DNA of 64,000 nt from Amycolatopsis decaplanina DSM 44594 (GCF_000342005.1 NZ_AOHO01000063.1:62001-126000), one strand, 5' to 3'; positions 43,524-52,396 are shown, numbered from the stretch's first letter. Numbers and translations: made by a program. The notes: a model not told the origin generated them from the sequence alone.

Positions 43524-44727
43524 CCCCTGGGCCGCCCGGGGTGAAAAGCGCGTCCTGAGCCGCGTTCATCGCGGTCAGCACCGCTCCTTCCAGCACCCCG
43601 CTCCCGCCGACGGTCCCCGCCCGCACCTCGGTCCGCAGCGGCGAGATCTCCGCGAGCCGACGGCTCACCCTGGCCGCCAGCGCGTCGCCGCCGGCACGGC
43701 CGATCTCCCCGCCCAATACGAGACAGCCAGGGTCCAGTACCGCGGTGACCGCGGCGGCGCCGATCGCGATCCGTTCCGCGACGATCTCGAGAAAAGCCCC
43801 GGCGTCCCCTGCGTCCGTATCGATCGCGTACCCGACAGCCGCTTCGGCCGCCGCGGCATCGTCGGCCGACGAAGCAGGGATGCCGTGCTCGCGGGCCAGT
43901 TCGCAGATCGCGGCGCTGCCCGCCAGCGTGTGGAAGCCGCCGTCGCAGTCTGTCGCCGTCGGGAGCCGTCCGGGGCCCAGCAACGGCAGGAACCCGATCT
44001 CGCCCGCGCCGCCCGACGCGCCCCGCCGCAGCGAACCGTCGAGGACGACGGCCGCGCCGACCCCGAAACCGAGCCACAGCAGGACGAACGTGTCCCGGTC
44101 GCGGGCGGCGCCGAGTCGCTGTTCGGCGGCGGCCGCGAGGTTGACCTCGTTCTCCAGCAGCACCGGGACACCGAGCCGTCGCCGGAGTTCGTCGACGAGT
44201 TTCCCGTGCCACGCGGGCAAGCCCCCGGCGTGCCGCAGACCGCCGGTCGCCGGGTCGACGAGACCGGGAGCGCCGACGGCGATCGTGTGCAGCGTGGTCG
44301 CACCCGCCTCGGCGGTGGTGGCCTTCAGCAGGGCGATCGCCCGCTCCACGGCCACGTCGGTGTCGACGTCCGGGTCGAACGGCAGCGAGGCCTCCGCGCG
44401 GGTCCGGCCCAACAGGTCCGCGACCGAAACGGCCAGGCCGTGGGTGCGGACGTCGAGTCCGGCGAGGTACGCGCGTTCGGCGACGATGCCGTACAGCTTC
44501 GCGTTCGGGCCCCGGCGTTCGGCGCCCGCCTCGCCGACGATCTCGATCAGGCCGGCGTCCTGCAGGCGTTCGACGAGGTCCGCCACCGTCGGCCGGGAAA
44601 GACCGGTCAACGTCTTGAGCTGGGCGGCCGTCAGCGAGCCTTGGCGGTGGAGCAGGTCGAGGGCGAGGCGGTCGTTGATGGCACGCGCCGTGCTCGGGGA
44701 GGCGGACGGCGTCCGGATGACACTCAC
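43498..44727 (-). CDS. ROK family transcriptional regulator
   Basis: The 409-residue protein has an N-terminal winged helix (LTAAQLKTLTGLSRPTVADL) and a ROK domain (GAPGLVDPATGGLRHAGG; LLENEVNLAAAAEQRLGAA). The phosphate-binding DxGxT motif is degenerate (LDVRTHG) and the cysteine-rich zinc motif is only partly kept (ATDCDGGFHTLAG), so it is a regulator, not a sugar kinase. GTG 44727 follows GGAGG at 12 nt. It is divergent from an MFS gene with a palindrome between them, typical of repressor-transporter pairs. Its last residues come from a dispersed repeat. Confidence 0.9.
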   Translation of the reverse strand: MSVIRTPSASPSTARAINDRLALDLLHRQGSLTAAQLKTLTGLSRPTVADLVERLQDAGLIEIVGEAGAERRGPNAKLYGIVAERAYLAGLDVRTHGLAVSVADLLGRTRAEASLPFDPDVDTDVAVERAIALLKATTAEAGATTLHTIAVGAPGLVDPATGGLRHAGGLPAWHGKLVDELRRRLGVPVLLENEVNLAAAAEQRLGAARDRDTFVLLWLGFGVGAAVVLDGSLRRGASGGAGEIGFLPLLGPGRLPTATDCDGGFHTLAGSAAICELAREHGIPASSADDAAAAEAAVGYAIDTDAGDAGAFLEIVAERIAIGAAAVTAVLDPGCLVLGGEIGRAGGDALAARVSRRLAEISPLRTEVRAGTVGGSGVLEGAVLTAMNAAQDALFTPGGPGAEGDFPRI

Positions 44728-44750
44728 CGGCAGATCCTCCCAGAAATAAT

Positions 44751-44771
44751 TATCAGGTTCCCTTCCTGATA
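44751..44771. promoter_or_regulatory. Candidate ROK operator between divergent genes
   Basis: The inverted repeat TATCAGG (44751-44757) / CCTGATA (44765-44771) has a 7-nt spacer. It lies in a locally AT-rich block between the ROK gene and the MFS gene. Binding by the adjacent ROK protein is inferred. Confidence 0.7.
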
Positions 44772-44817
44772 GTTTACGCTCACGTCGTCGAGTCGTCTCA
44801 TGGACCTTGGGGGCCCA

Positions 44818-45984
44818 GTGACCAACACAGTGGAAACCGTCGGCGGGCCGACGCGGCGAGTGCGGCAGGCGCGGGTCGCCATCGCCGCCGTCTTCGCCGT
44901 GCACGGCGCGGTGACCGGCAGTTTCGCCACCCGGATCCCGTGGATCCAGGAACACGCGGGGATCAGCGCGGGCCAGCTCGGCCTCGCGCTCGCCTTCCCC
45001 GCCATCGGTGCTTCGCTCACCATGCCGCTCGCCGCGCGGATCGGGCACCGGCTCGGCGGCAGGCTGGGGCTCCGGCTGCTGCTGGCGTACTGGACGCTGG
45101 CGCTGATCCTCCCGTCGCTGGCGGGAAACCTCAGCACGCTGTGTCTCGCGCTGTTCGTCATGGGCACCGCGGCGGGCACCTCGGACGTGCTGATGAACGC
45201 CCTCGGCGTCGACGTCGAGGAGAAAATGGGCAAGTCGGTCATGTCGGGGCTGCACGGCATGTGGACCACCGGTGCGCTCGTCGGCTCCGCCGCGGGCACG
45301 CTCGCCGCGCACGCCGGGATGGACGCCCGCGTCCACTTCGCGATCGCGTCGGCCGTGCTCACCGTTGCCGGAGCGCTCATCTGCCAGGGCGTCTTCGATG
45401 TCCGCAGCGCGCCCGACGAGAACCCGCCGCCGAGGTTCGCGCTGCCGCCGAAGTCGGCCGTGATCATCGGTGCCGTCGCGTTCTGCGCCGTCTTCGCCGA
45501 AGGAGCGAGCCTCGACTGGTCCGCGGTCTACCTGCGTGACGTCCTCGGCACCTCGCCGGGGATCGCGGCGGCGTCGACCACCGCGTTCACCTGCACGATG
45601 GCGGTGGCCCGCCTCTCGGGCGACGCGCTGGTGCGGCGCTTCGGCTCGGTCAAGACCGTCCGTGCGGGTGGCGCCTTCGCGACCGCGGGCGGTCTGCTGG
45701 TCGTCTTCGCCGTCCATCCGGTGATGGCGATGGCCGGTTTCGGGTTGATCGGGCTCGGCGTCTCCGTCGTCGTGCCACTCGCCTTCGCGGCGGCCGGACG
45801 CAGCGGGCCGACGCCGAGCCAGTCGATCGCGGGCGTCGCGACCATCACCTATTCGTCTGGTCTCGTCGCGCCGTCGCTGATCGGCGGGATCGCCGACCTG
45901 ACGTCGCTGACGGTGTCCTTCGCGGTGGTCACGCTGCTGGCGCTCGGCCTGGTGGCGGGCGCCGGCGTCCTTCGATCCCGCTAG
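44818..45984 (+). CDS. MFS transporter, YbjJ-like sugar/efflux type
   Basis: The 388-residue protein has 12 hydrophobic segments. The N-terminal block HGAVTGSFATRIPWIQEHAG, then AAGTSDVLMNALGVDVEEKMG and SGLHGMWTTGALVG, match YbjJ-type MFS proteins. GTG 44818 has TGGGGG seven bases upstream; ATG 44800 would add six residues. It is divergent from the ROK regulator and probably controlled by it. Substrate unknown. It ends sharing CTAG with the convergent DODA gene. Confidence 0.85.
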   Translation: MTNTVETVGGPTRRVRQARVAIAAVFAVHGAVTGSFATRIPWIQEHAGISAGQLGLALAFPAIGASLTMPLAARIGHRLGGRLGLRLLLAYWTLALILPSLAGNLSTLCLALFVMGTAAGTSDVLMNALGVDVEEKMGKSVMSGLHGMWTTGALVGSAAGTLAAHAGMDARVHFAIASAVLTVAGALICQGVFDVRSAPDENPPPRFALPPKSAVIIGAVAFCAVFAEGASLDWSAVYLRDVLGTSPGIAAASTTAFTCTMAVARLSGDALVRRFGSVKTVRAGGAFATAGGLLVVFAVHPVMAMAGFGLIGLGVSVVVPLAFAAAGRSGPTPSQSIAGVATITYSSGLVAPSLIGGIADLTSLTVSFAVVTLLALGLVAGAGVLRSR

Positions 45985-46751
45985 TCGAACTGAAGGGAGC
46001 GTTTGGCGAGGCCGTACCAGTAGCCGTCGATGACGGTCTCGCCCTTCCCTTCCGACGAGCTCGCGCCGAGCGAGACGAACAGTGGGGCGAAGTGTTCGAT
46101 CCTGGGGTGCGCGATGGCCGCGGCGGGGGCCTTGTGCTGGAAATCCAGCAACGCGTCGAGGTCGCCCTCGCGCAGGGTTTCCGCACCCCAGTGGTCGAAT
46201 TCGCTCGACCACGACGGCGGTTTCCCGTCGGTGCCGTCGGTCTGGCGCATCGCGTTCAGGTTGTGGGTGAAGAAGCCGCTGCCGATGATCAGCACGCCCT
46301 CGTCACGCAGCGGCGCGAGCTTCCGGCCGAGGTCGAACAGTTCCCGCGGGTCCAGCGACGGCATGGACACCTGCAGCACCGGGATGCCGGCGTCCGGGTA
46401 CATCTCCACGAGCGGGACGTACGCGCCGTGGTCGAGGCCGCGGTCGGGCGCGTCGTGGACCGGCGTCTGGGACGAGCGCAGGAGTTTCCGCACCTTGTCC
46501 GCCAGCTCGGGAGCGCCGGGCGCGGCGTATTTCACCTGGTAGTAGCGATCGGGGAAGCCCCAGAAGTCGTAGACCAGCGGCACCGTGGTGGTGGCACCGA
46601 GGGTCAGCGGTGCCTCTTCCCAGTGCGCCGAGACGACGAGGATCGCCTTCGGCTTCTCGAGGTCGGCCGACCAGCGGGCGAGCTGGCGGGTCCAGGTGGC
46701 GTCGTCGGCGAGCGGCGGTGCGCCGTGGCTGAGGTAAAGCACCGGGGTCAT
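45981..46751 (-). CDS. DODA-type extradiol ring-opening dioxygenase (YgiD-like)
   Basis: The 256-residue enzyme of the LigB/DODA family has candidate metal-ligand histidines in LYLSHGAPP, VVSAHWEE and FFTHNLNAM, and conserved histidines HPRIEHFAPL near the C-terminus. Length and motif order match YgiD/4,5-DOPA dioxygenase-like proteins, which open catechol rings with Zn or Fe. The MarR-type gene upstream on the same strand and the TTGAA-CT-TTCAA palindrome at its promoter suggest induction by a phenolic or quinone-like compound. Confidence 0.9.
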   Translation of the reverse strand: MTPVLYLSHGAPPLADDATWTRQLARWSADLEKPKAILVVSAHWEEAPLTLGATTTVPLVYDFWGFPDRYYQVKYAAPGAPELADKVRKLLRSSQTPVHDAPDRGLDHGAYVPLVEMYPDAGIPVLQVSMPSLDPRELFDLGRKLAPLRDEGVLIIGSGFFTHNLNAMRQTDGTDGKPPSWSSEFDHWGAETLREGDLDALLDFQHKAPAAAIAHPRIEHFAPLFVSLGASSSEGKGETVIDGYWYGLAKRSLQFD

Positions 46752-46766
46752 GTCAGCTCCAGGTGT

Positions 46767-46778
46767 TTGAACTTTCAA
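46767..46778. promoter_or_regulatory. Candidate operator of the DODA gene
   Basis: The palindrome TTGAACTTTCAA (TTGAA, 2-nt spacer, TTCAA) lies 16 bp before the dioxygenase start. This half-site is common for quinone- or phenol-sensing MarR and HxlR regulators. The MarR-like gene at 46812 is the likely binder. Confidence 0.6.
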
Positions 46779-46811
46779 CTACCAGGATAGACGACGTCGC
46801 CCGGTTCCGCC

Positions 46812-47180
46812 TTATTCCCGCGCGAGGTTCGCCGCCATCCGTTCCAGTACGCCGACCGCCGTCCGGTAGTCGTCGTCGCTGATGCCTTCGGTCGCGCGCG
46901 AGCGGAACTCGCCGACCTTGGTCTTCAGCCGGAGATGCGCCTCCCGGCCGGCGCGGGTCAGGGCGCCTTCGTCGTCGATCCAACCGCGAGTCCGCAGGTC
47001 GGCGACGGTTTCCCGTGGTTCTCCGAACGGCGACAGTGCCTCGTCGATGGGGGCTCCGCTGTCGATCGTGTTCAGCACCTGCCAGTGGCGGCGGGTCAGC
47101 GCTTCGTCCGCCAAGACCTGTTCCAGGGAAGATTCGAGGGCCTGGTGGAGGTGGGCGAACCAGAATCCGATGGGCTTCAT
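46812..47180 (-). CDS. MarR-like winged-helix regulator
   Basis: The 122-residue protein is shorter than usual for MarR. It has RRHWQVLNTIDSG, a recognition region ETVADLRTRGWIDDEGALTR (wing) and TRAGREAHLRLKTKVG, as in MarR-type proteins. The reading frame starts at ATG 47180, divergent from a second MarR gene at 47244. It lies just upstream of the DODA dioxygenase gene on the same strand. Confidence 0.75.
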   Translation of the reverse strand: MKPIGFWFAHLHQALESSLEQVLADEALTRRHWQVLNTIDSGAPIDEALSPFGEPRETVADLRTRGWIDDEGALTRAGREAHLRLKTKVGEFRSRATEGISDDDYRTAVGVLERMAANLARE

Positions 47181-47208
47181 GGATACTCCTTCATGTAGGC
47201 GACAACTA

Positions 47209-47224
47209 CATGTAAAAGTACATG
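47209..47224. promoter_or_regulatory. Palindromic operator between two divergent MarR genes
   Basis: CATGTA-AAAG-TACATG is a perfect 6+4+6 inverted repeat, and a further CATGTA lies at 47192. It sits in the 63-bp gap that must hold both promoters. Confidence 0.7.
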
Positions 47225-47243
47225 CACTTGGTGAGGACGGGCA

Positions 47244-47705
47244 ATGACGGACGCCGTGGCCGACGTGGAACGCGCGATGATCGCCATCCGGCGGAGCCAG
47301 GCGAGGCGATCGCTGTCGAAACTCGCCCGCGATCGCGCCGAAACCATGCTGGACCAGGCGATACAGGGGCTCCTCGATGCCGTCGAGGCGGCCGAGGAGA
47401 GCGGCGAACCGGGCACCGTCACCAGCCTCGCGGCGGCGCTGACCATCGACCAGCCGCGCGCGAGCCGCCTGGTCGCTCGCGCGGTCGAGGGCGGTTTCCT
47501 CCGGCGTGAAGCCGATCAGCGCGACGGCCGCCGCGCCGTCCTCGTGCTCACCGACGCGGGACACGCCGAAGTGACGCGCATGCACGAATTCCGCCGCTCG
47601 GTGTTCGCCGAGGCGATGGCGGACTGGACGGACGGCGACCGCCGCGAGTTCGCGCGGCTGCTGACCGCGTTCGTCCGGAACTACGGCGCACTCGGCGTGA
47701 AGTAG
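47244..47705 (+). CDS. MarR family transcriptional regulator
   Basis: The 153-residue protein has a MarR winged helix: TVTSLAAALTIDQPRASRLV, then the wing READQRDGRRAVLVLTDAG. Helices for dimerisation flank it (LLDAVEAAEESG; REFARLLTAFVRNYG). It is divergent from the smaller MarR-like gene with a palindrome between, suggesting auto- or cross-regulation. Its last 25 bp overlap the convergent VOC gene. Confidence 0.85.
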   Translation: MTDAVADVERAMIAIRRSQARRSLSKLARDRAETMLDQAIQGLLDAVEAAEESGEPGTVTSLAAALTIDQPRASRLVARAVEGGFLRREADQRDGRRAVLVLTDAGHAEVTRMHEFRRSVFAEAMADWTDGDRREFARLLTAFVRNYGALGVK

Positions 47706-48052
47706 TTGACCAGGTTGCCGTCGGGATCGCGGAACAGCAGGGACCGGTTTCCCCACGGCATCGTGGACGGCTCCTGCACGATCTCGGCCAGATCGGCCAG
47801 CCGCGCGTACTCCCGGTCGACGTCCTTGACCCGGAACTCGAGGATCGTGGTCCGGTTCGACTCGGGCACCGCGGCGGCCGCGCCGAACAGGGTCATCGTC
47901 TCGGCGCTGCCGATCGCCAAGGTGCACGACGGGCCGACGAGCTCCGCGAACTGCTCGGAGCGCCATCGCGCGGCGAGGCCGGTCGCCTTCTCGTAGAACC
48001 CGGCGAGGCGGGCGACGTCGTGGGTGATCACACGGACGGAAACGAACTGCAC
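47681..48052 (-). CDS. VOC (glyoxalase/bleomycin resistance) family protein
   Basis: The 123-residue protein has two beta-alpha-beta-beta-beta units: FVSVRVITHDVARLAGFYEK, then FRVKDVDREYARL and LLFRDPDGNLVNYF. This is the vicinal oxygen chelate fold. Substrate unknown. GTG 48052 begins the first strand; a longer frame adds a non-conserved start. It is divergent from the WYL regulator. Confidence 0.85.
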   Translation of the reverse strand: MQFVSVRVITHDVARLAGFYEKATGLAARWRSEQFAELVGPSCTLAIGSAETMTLFGAAAAVPESNRTTILEFRVKDVDREYARLADLAEIVQEPSTMPWGNRSLLFRDPDGNLVNYFTPSAP

Positions 48053-48099
48053 GGTGGATCCTTTCGGTGCCGGAAAGCGGACACCGGCCACGCTAGGAG

Positions 48100-48128
48100 C
48101 AATACTGGACAGGATCCGCCCGGTATTG
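48100..48128. promoter_or_regulatory. Inverted repeat before the WYL regulator
   Basis: CAATAC (48100-48105) and GTATTG (48123-48128) are separated by 17 bp containing GGATCC. It lies in the 89-bp divergent gap between the VOC and WYL genes, a plausible autoregulatory site. Confidence 0.5.
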
Positions 48129-48141
48129 GGACGCTTTCGCC

Positions 48142-49101
48142 GTGACCCGGCCCATCGCCCGCGTGCTCGCGTTGCTGGAGATCCTCCAGAGCGGTGGGAC
48201 GCGCACCGTCGCCGAGCTCGCGGGGCGGCTCGACGTGGACGAACGCACCGTCCGCCGTTACGCCGAGCACCTCGTCGAGCTGGACATCCCGGTCCGCTCG
48301 GTGCGCGGCCGGTACGGCGGCTATCGGCTGGCCCCCGGCTACCGGATGCCGCCGCTGATGCTCACCGACGAAGAGGCACTGGCAGTCCTGCTCGGCCTGG
48401 TCGCGGGACGGCGCGCGGGGTTGATCACCACGTCGGTCGCCGCCGTCGAGAGCGCGGTCTCGAAAGTCCGCCGCGTGCTTCCCGAAGCGCTGGGCCGCCG
48501 GCTGAACGCGCTGCTGGAGACCGCCGACTTCACGTCGCCCGCCAGGAAAGCCCTGTCGGCCGAAGCCGAGGTGCTGCTCACCGTCGCGGAGGCGGCACGG
48601 GACCGGCATCCGGTCGGACTCGCGTACCTCGCCGGGCACGGCGGTGCCAGCGAACGCGTCGTCCATCCCTATGGCGTCGTGGCGCACTCCGGCCGGTGGT
48701 ATCTGACCGGCTTCGATTCGGCCAGCGGCGAGGTGCGCACCTTCCGCGTCGACCGGATCAAGTCGGCCGAGGCGAAGGCCGGGACCTTCGAGGCGCCCGA
48801 CGGCTTCGACCCGGCCGAACGAGTGCTGACCGCGCTGGCCGAGACGCCGCACGGACACGACGTCTCCGTGCGGATCCAGGCGACGCCCGAGCAGATCCGT
48901 GCCGCATTCCCGCCGTCCGTGGCCACCCTGGAAACGGACGGCGACTGGGTGCGTGCCCGGATCCGGGCGCAGCGGCTGGACTGGATCCCGTCGCTGCTCG
49001 CCGCGCTCGACCGGCCGTTCGTGATCGAGCGGCCCGGCGAGCTCCGCGACCTGGTCAGCGCGCTGGCAGGACGGCTGGCGGAGCGGGCTCGGGAAGGGTG
49101 A
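48142..49101 (+). CDS. WYL-domain (YafY-type) transcriptional regulator
   Basis: The 319-residue protein has an N-terminal HTH_11 domain (GTRTVAELAGRLDVDERTVR) with VRGRYGGYRLAPGYRMPPLM as the linker, then a WYL domain around residues 150-215 (VHPYGVVAHSGRWYLTGFD, TFRVDRIKSAEA) and a C-terminal WCX-like part. Such proteins bind DNA in response to small ligands or nucleic acid damage. The GTG start is divergent from the VOC gene, which it may control. Confidence 0.9.
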   Translation: MTRPIARVLALLEILQSGGTRTVAELAGRLDVDERTVRRYAEHLVELDIPVRSVRGRYGGYRLAPGYRMPPLMLTDEEALAVLLGLVAGRRAGLITTSVAAVESAVSKVRRVLPEALGRRLNALLETADFTSPARKALSAEAEVLLTVAEAARDRHPVGLAYLAGHGGASERVVHPYGVVAHSGRWYLTGFDSASGEVRTFRVDRIKSAEAKAGTFEAPDGFDPAERVLTALAETPHGHDVSVRIQATPEQIRAAFPPSVATLETDGDWVRARIRAQRLDWIPSLLAALDRPFVIERPGELRDLVSALAGRLAERAREG

Positions 49102-49223
49102 GCGCCGAATGCGCCGGCTCTTCCGCTCCACCCCTGACCGCTTCGTCGACGATCTCACCGCCAGGCTGGCGCACCTCGACGACGAAACGGCCGACGGGTA
49201 GCCGCCGGCCGTTCCGGTCTTTC

Positions 49224-50402
49224 TCACTTGCCGCAGAACACCGTCCGGACGAGCTTGTTCAGCGCGGCCGGGAATGCCTGCGCCGGGTCGTTCTCGGCGT
49301 CCCCGCCGGTGACCGACGCGGTCAGTGTCTTGCTGCCGTCCGGCGTGCTGTACATCAGCGATCCGTAGCCGTTGAGGCCGCCGTTGTGGTTGAGGACGGT
49401 ACCGACGCAGCCCGGGCCCAGGTCCTGCGAGAACTGCCCGAGACCGTAGAAGCCGTACAGGCTTTCGCTGCCGGGGTGCGTCTTGCGCATCTCGGTCAGC
49501 AGCCAGGTCGGGAGGAGCTTTCCGCTCTGCAGCGCGGAAAAGTACGTCTGGAGATCCTTGGTCGTCGAGATCATGTCACCGGCGCTGGAGATCCAGGACG
49601 GGTTCTGGTGGGTGACGTCGAGCGTCTTCCACTGGCCGGCGTCCTCGTAGCGGTAGTAGGCGTGGGCGTACGGCTTGGGCATCCCGGCCCACGCTCCCGG
49701 TGACAGGGTGTCACGCAGCTTGAGCGGCCGCAGGATCCGCCGGTCGAGCTCGTCGGCGAAGGGACGGCCGGTGAGCTTCTCGACCAGCAGCCTGGCCACC
49801 ACGTAGTTGGTGTTGGAGTAGCTCCAGCCCGCTCCCGGTGCGAAGACCGGGGGCTTGGAAACCGCCAGCCGAACCAGTTCCTCGGGCTGGTAGGTGTGGA
49901 ACCGCTTGTCCACCCATTCCTTGCCCGCCCAAGGGGTTCCCGGTGTGACCGTCCCGTCCGGGTTGTACTGGCCGGTGTGGTTGAACAGCCCACTGGTGTG
50001 CTGCAGCAGCATCCGCACGGTGATCCGCGAGTCCAGCCCGAATCGGGGAAGGAGACCCGCCACCGGGGTGTCGAGCCCGATCCTGCCCTCGGCCACCAGC
50101 TGCAGCACCAGGGTCGCGGTGAAGTTCTTCGTGGTGCTGCCGACGCGGAAGTGGCCATCGGCCGGCGGTTTCGCGGTCCCGCCCAGCTCGCGCACCCCGG
50201 CACTGCCGGTCCATTCGCCCCGCTCGTCACGGACGCGCAGCTGCATTCCGGCGAAGCCCGCGTCGACGAACTCCTGGACGGCTTGCCGCAGCTCCGGGCG
50301 GTCCTGTCCGGCGGAGGCGGCCGGCGCGGTCACGCCCGCCAGCAGTGCGGCGGCCAGCGCGGTGAGTCCGATGCGGCGGAAGGTCTTCAGTGTCTTGGTC
50401 AT
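49224..50402 (-). CDS. Secreted serine hydrolase, beta-lactamase/DD-peptidase fold
   Basis: The 392-residue exported protein has signal peptide FRRIGLTALAAALLAGV, cleavage near ASAG. The class C beta-lactamase/D-Ala-D-Ala carboxypeptidase motifs are complete: SxxK in VGSTTKNF, YxN in WSYSNTNYVVA and HNG in LNHNGGLNG. It probably acts on peptidoglycan or a related ester or amide; a substrate cannot be read. ATG 50402 begins the signal peptide. Confidence 0.9.
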   Translation of the reverse strand: MTKTLKTFRRIGLTALAAALLAGVTAPAASAGQDRPELRQAVQEFVDAGFAGMQLRVRDERGEWTGSAGVRELGGTAKPPADGHFRVGSTTKNFTATLVLQLVAEGRIGLDTPVAGLLPRFGLDSRITVRMLLQHTSGLFNHTGQYNPDGTVTPGTPWAGKEWVDKRFHTYQPEELVRLAVSKPPVFAPGAGWSYSNTNYVVARLLVEKLTGRPFADELDRRILRPLKLRDTLSPGAWAGMPKPYAHAYYRYEDAGQWKTLDVTHQNPSWISSAGDMISTTKDLQTYFSALQSGKLLPTWLLTEMRKTHPGSESLYGFYGLGQFSQDLGPGCVGTVLNHNGGLNGYGSLMYSTPDGSKTLTASVTGGDAENDPAQAFPAALNKLVRTVFCGK

Positions 50403-50490
50403 GGCGACCACGTTCGCGGGCCGCGCTGACACGGGACGGCCACGGCGCTGACATGGGACCGCCGATCATGGACGAATTCGGGTTCGCGCG

Positions 50491-51171
50491 TCAGCCTGAG
50501 ATGCGGGCTTCGATGCCGTCGAGGAGGAAATCGAGGCCCATCCGGAAGGTCTCGTCGGCGTTCAGGTGGACGGCGTCGCGCACCACCGTGGCCAGCGCGG
50601 GGAGTTTGCCGGTGGCGAAGGACCGCTCCAGATAGGGCCCGAGCGTGGCCTGCCAGCGTCTCTCGTCCATCCCGGTGGCGCGTTCCGCGCGCCGCTCGGC
50701 GATCTCCCGGCGGACCGCGCCGATCGTGTAAGCGTTGACGGCCGAGACCACCGGCATCACGGAGTCCACCCCGACCTCGCCCAAGGCCGCCATCACGGTC
50801 TCCGCGTTGGCCAGCGCGTTCGGCCCGAGCTGGGGTCGGCCGCCCAGGAGATCGGCGAGCCATTCGTGCCGGTGTACGGCTCTCCGCGTGGCGTCGGCGA
50901 GAGACCGCAGCATCTCACGCCAGTCGTCTCCGGCGGGCCGGATCTCGGCGTGGGCGGCGTCGACCATCAGGTCGAGCAACTCGTCTTTGCCTTCGATGTA
51001 GCCGTACAACCGCATCGGTCCCGCGTCCAGCGCGGTGGCGATCTTGCGCAAGGACACCGCGTCCAGCCCGTCCGCGTCGGCGAGCCGGATCGCCGCCCGC
51101 ACGATCAGCTCCCGGCTCAGCGGGGCCAGAGCGGGCCGACTCGGCGGCTCCGGCCGCTCCCACACCACCAT
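50491..51171 (-). CDS. TetR family regulator with TetR_C-like domain
   Basis: The 226-residue protein has helix-turn-helix SLRKIATALDAGPMRLYGYI at about residues 35-60 and a C-terminal region like the tetracycline repressor class (HRHEWLADLLGGRPQLGPNA). It is divergent from the TetX-like monooxygenase with a long palindrome in the 72-bp gap, the classical resistance-gene arrangement. Confidence 0.9.
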   Translation of the reverse strand: MVVWERPEPPSRPALAPLSRELIVRAAIRLADADGLDAVSLRKIATALDAGPMRLYGYIEGKDELLDLMVDAAHAEIRPAGDDWREMLRSLADATRRAVHRHEWLADLLGGRPQLGPNALANAETVMAALGEVGVDSVMPVVSAVNAYTIGAVRREIAERRAERATGMDERRWQATLGPYLERSFATGKLPALATVVRDAVHLNADETFRMGLDFLLDGIEARISG

Positions 51172-51196
51172 GCGGGTGACAATACATCGCATCGAT

Positions 51197-51228
51197 CGAT
51201 ACAGTGTATTGGTCAATACGGTGTATCG
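51197..51228. promoter_or_regulatory. Long palindromic operator between tetR-like and tetX-like genes
   Basis: Two near-perfect 15-base arms, CGATACAGTGTATTG and CAATACGGTGTATCG, are separated by GT. Only two positions break the dyad. It covers the shared promoter region and is a strong candidate site for the adjacent TetR protein. Confidence 0.75.
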
Positions 51229-51243
51229 AAGGAAGGGGCGATC

Positions 51244-52353
51244 ATGACCATCGCCATCGTCGGAGCGGGCCTCGGCGGCCTGGCCCTTGCCCGTGTTTTG
51301 CACGTCAACGGCATCGACGCCGTCGTCTACGAACGGGAAGCGTCGCGTGAAGCGCGCGGTCAGGGCGGCATGCTCGACATCCATTCCGGCCAGCAGGCGC
51401 TGCGCGAGGCCGGCCTGATCGACCGGTTCCACGAGATCGCCCGGGGCGAGGGGCAGGACATGAAGCTTCTGGAGCCGGACGGCACCCTCCTGCTCCAGGA
51501 GGACACGCCCGACGACGCCCCGCTCGACCGGCCCGAGGTCGATCGCGCCGACCTGCGTGACCTGCTGCTGGACTCCCTTCCCGAGCACACGGTTCGCTGG
51601 GGGCACGCGTACGAGTCCGCGGAAGACGGCGTGGTGCGCTTCACCGACGGCAGGAGTGCGGCTTACGACCTGCTGGTCGGCGCCGACGGCGCGAACTCCC
51701 GGGTCCGCGCGCTGCTCACCGACGCCCGCCCGGCGCATCTCGGCCATAACGTCGTCGAGGTCGGGATCCCCGACATCGACCGCACGCATCCCGACCTCGC
51801 GGCGATGGTCGGCCGCGGCAACTACTGGGTGCTCGGCGACGGAAAGTCCCTGGCGGCGCAGCGCAACGGTGACGGCCGCGTCCGGATCGGCCTGGGCTTC
51901 TACAACACCGCCGAGGACTGGTTCGAAACCAGCGGGATCCCGTTCGACGACCCGGCGGCCGCCAGGGCGCGGCTGATCGAGCTGCTTTCCGGCTGGGACC
52001 CGCGGTTCATCGCGCTGATCGAGGCCTGTGACGACCTCGTCGTGCCGCGGCCGATCACCGCCCTGCCGCTCGGCCTGACCTGGGAGCCGGCGCCGGACGT
52101 CACGCTGCTCGGCGACGCCGCGCACCTGATGCCGCCGGTGGGCGAGGGCGCCAACATGGCCCTGCTCGACGGCGCCCGGCTCGGTCTCGCGCTGGCCGCG
52201 CATCCGGACGACATCCCCACCGCCGTCAAGGAGTACGAACGCGAGATGTTCGAACGCACCGGCGCCGCCGCGCGGATGTCCGCCCGGATCCAGGAACTCC
52301 TGACGGCGCCGGACGCCGCGCGGAAGATGCTCGCGTTCTTCCAGCCGGACTGA
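51244..52353 (+). CDS. FAD-dependent monooxygenase, TetX-like
   Basis: The 369-residue flavoprotein has the dinucleotide motif IVGAGLGGLALARVL, the DG motif LLVGADGANSRVRALL and the second FAD motif TLLGDAAHLMPPVGEGANMA. These match the PHBH/TetX class of aromatic-ring hydroxylases. Members near TetR regulators can inactivate antibiotics such as tetracyclines or rifamycins; that this one does so is only inference. ATG 51244 follows GGAAGG. Confidence 0.9.
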   Translation: MTIAIVGAGLGGLALARVLHVNGIDAVVYEREASREARGQGGMLDIHSGQQALREAGLIDRFHEIARGEGQDMKLLEPDGTLLLQEDTPDDAPLDRPEVDRADLRDLLLDSLPEHTVRWGHAYESAEDGVVRFTDGRSAAYDLLVGADGANSRVRALLTDARPAHLGHNVVEVGIPDIDRTHPDLAAMVGRGNYWVLGDGKSLAAQRNGDGRVRIGLGFYNTAEDWFETSGIPFDDPAAARARLIELLSGWDPRFIALIEACDDLVVPRPITALPLGLTWEPAPDVTLLGDAAHLMPPVGEGANMALLDGARLGLALAAHPDDIPTAVKEYEREMFERTGAAARMSARIQELLTAPDAARKMLAFFQPD

Positions 52354-52396
52354 GGTCGTTCCCCCGGTCAGGCAGTGCTGCTCCTGGGGCTGACTG

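Noticed and set aside
49109..49201. 30-codon frame after the WYL regulator with a GGGAAGGG-like site upstream
   Set aside because: Too short and without recognisable similarity; the composition fits chance in GC-rich DNA. It could be a remnant, but nothing supports it.
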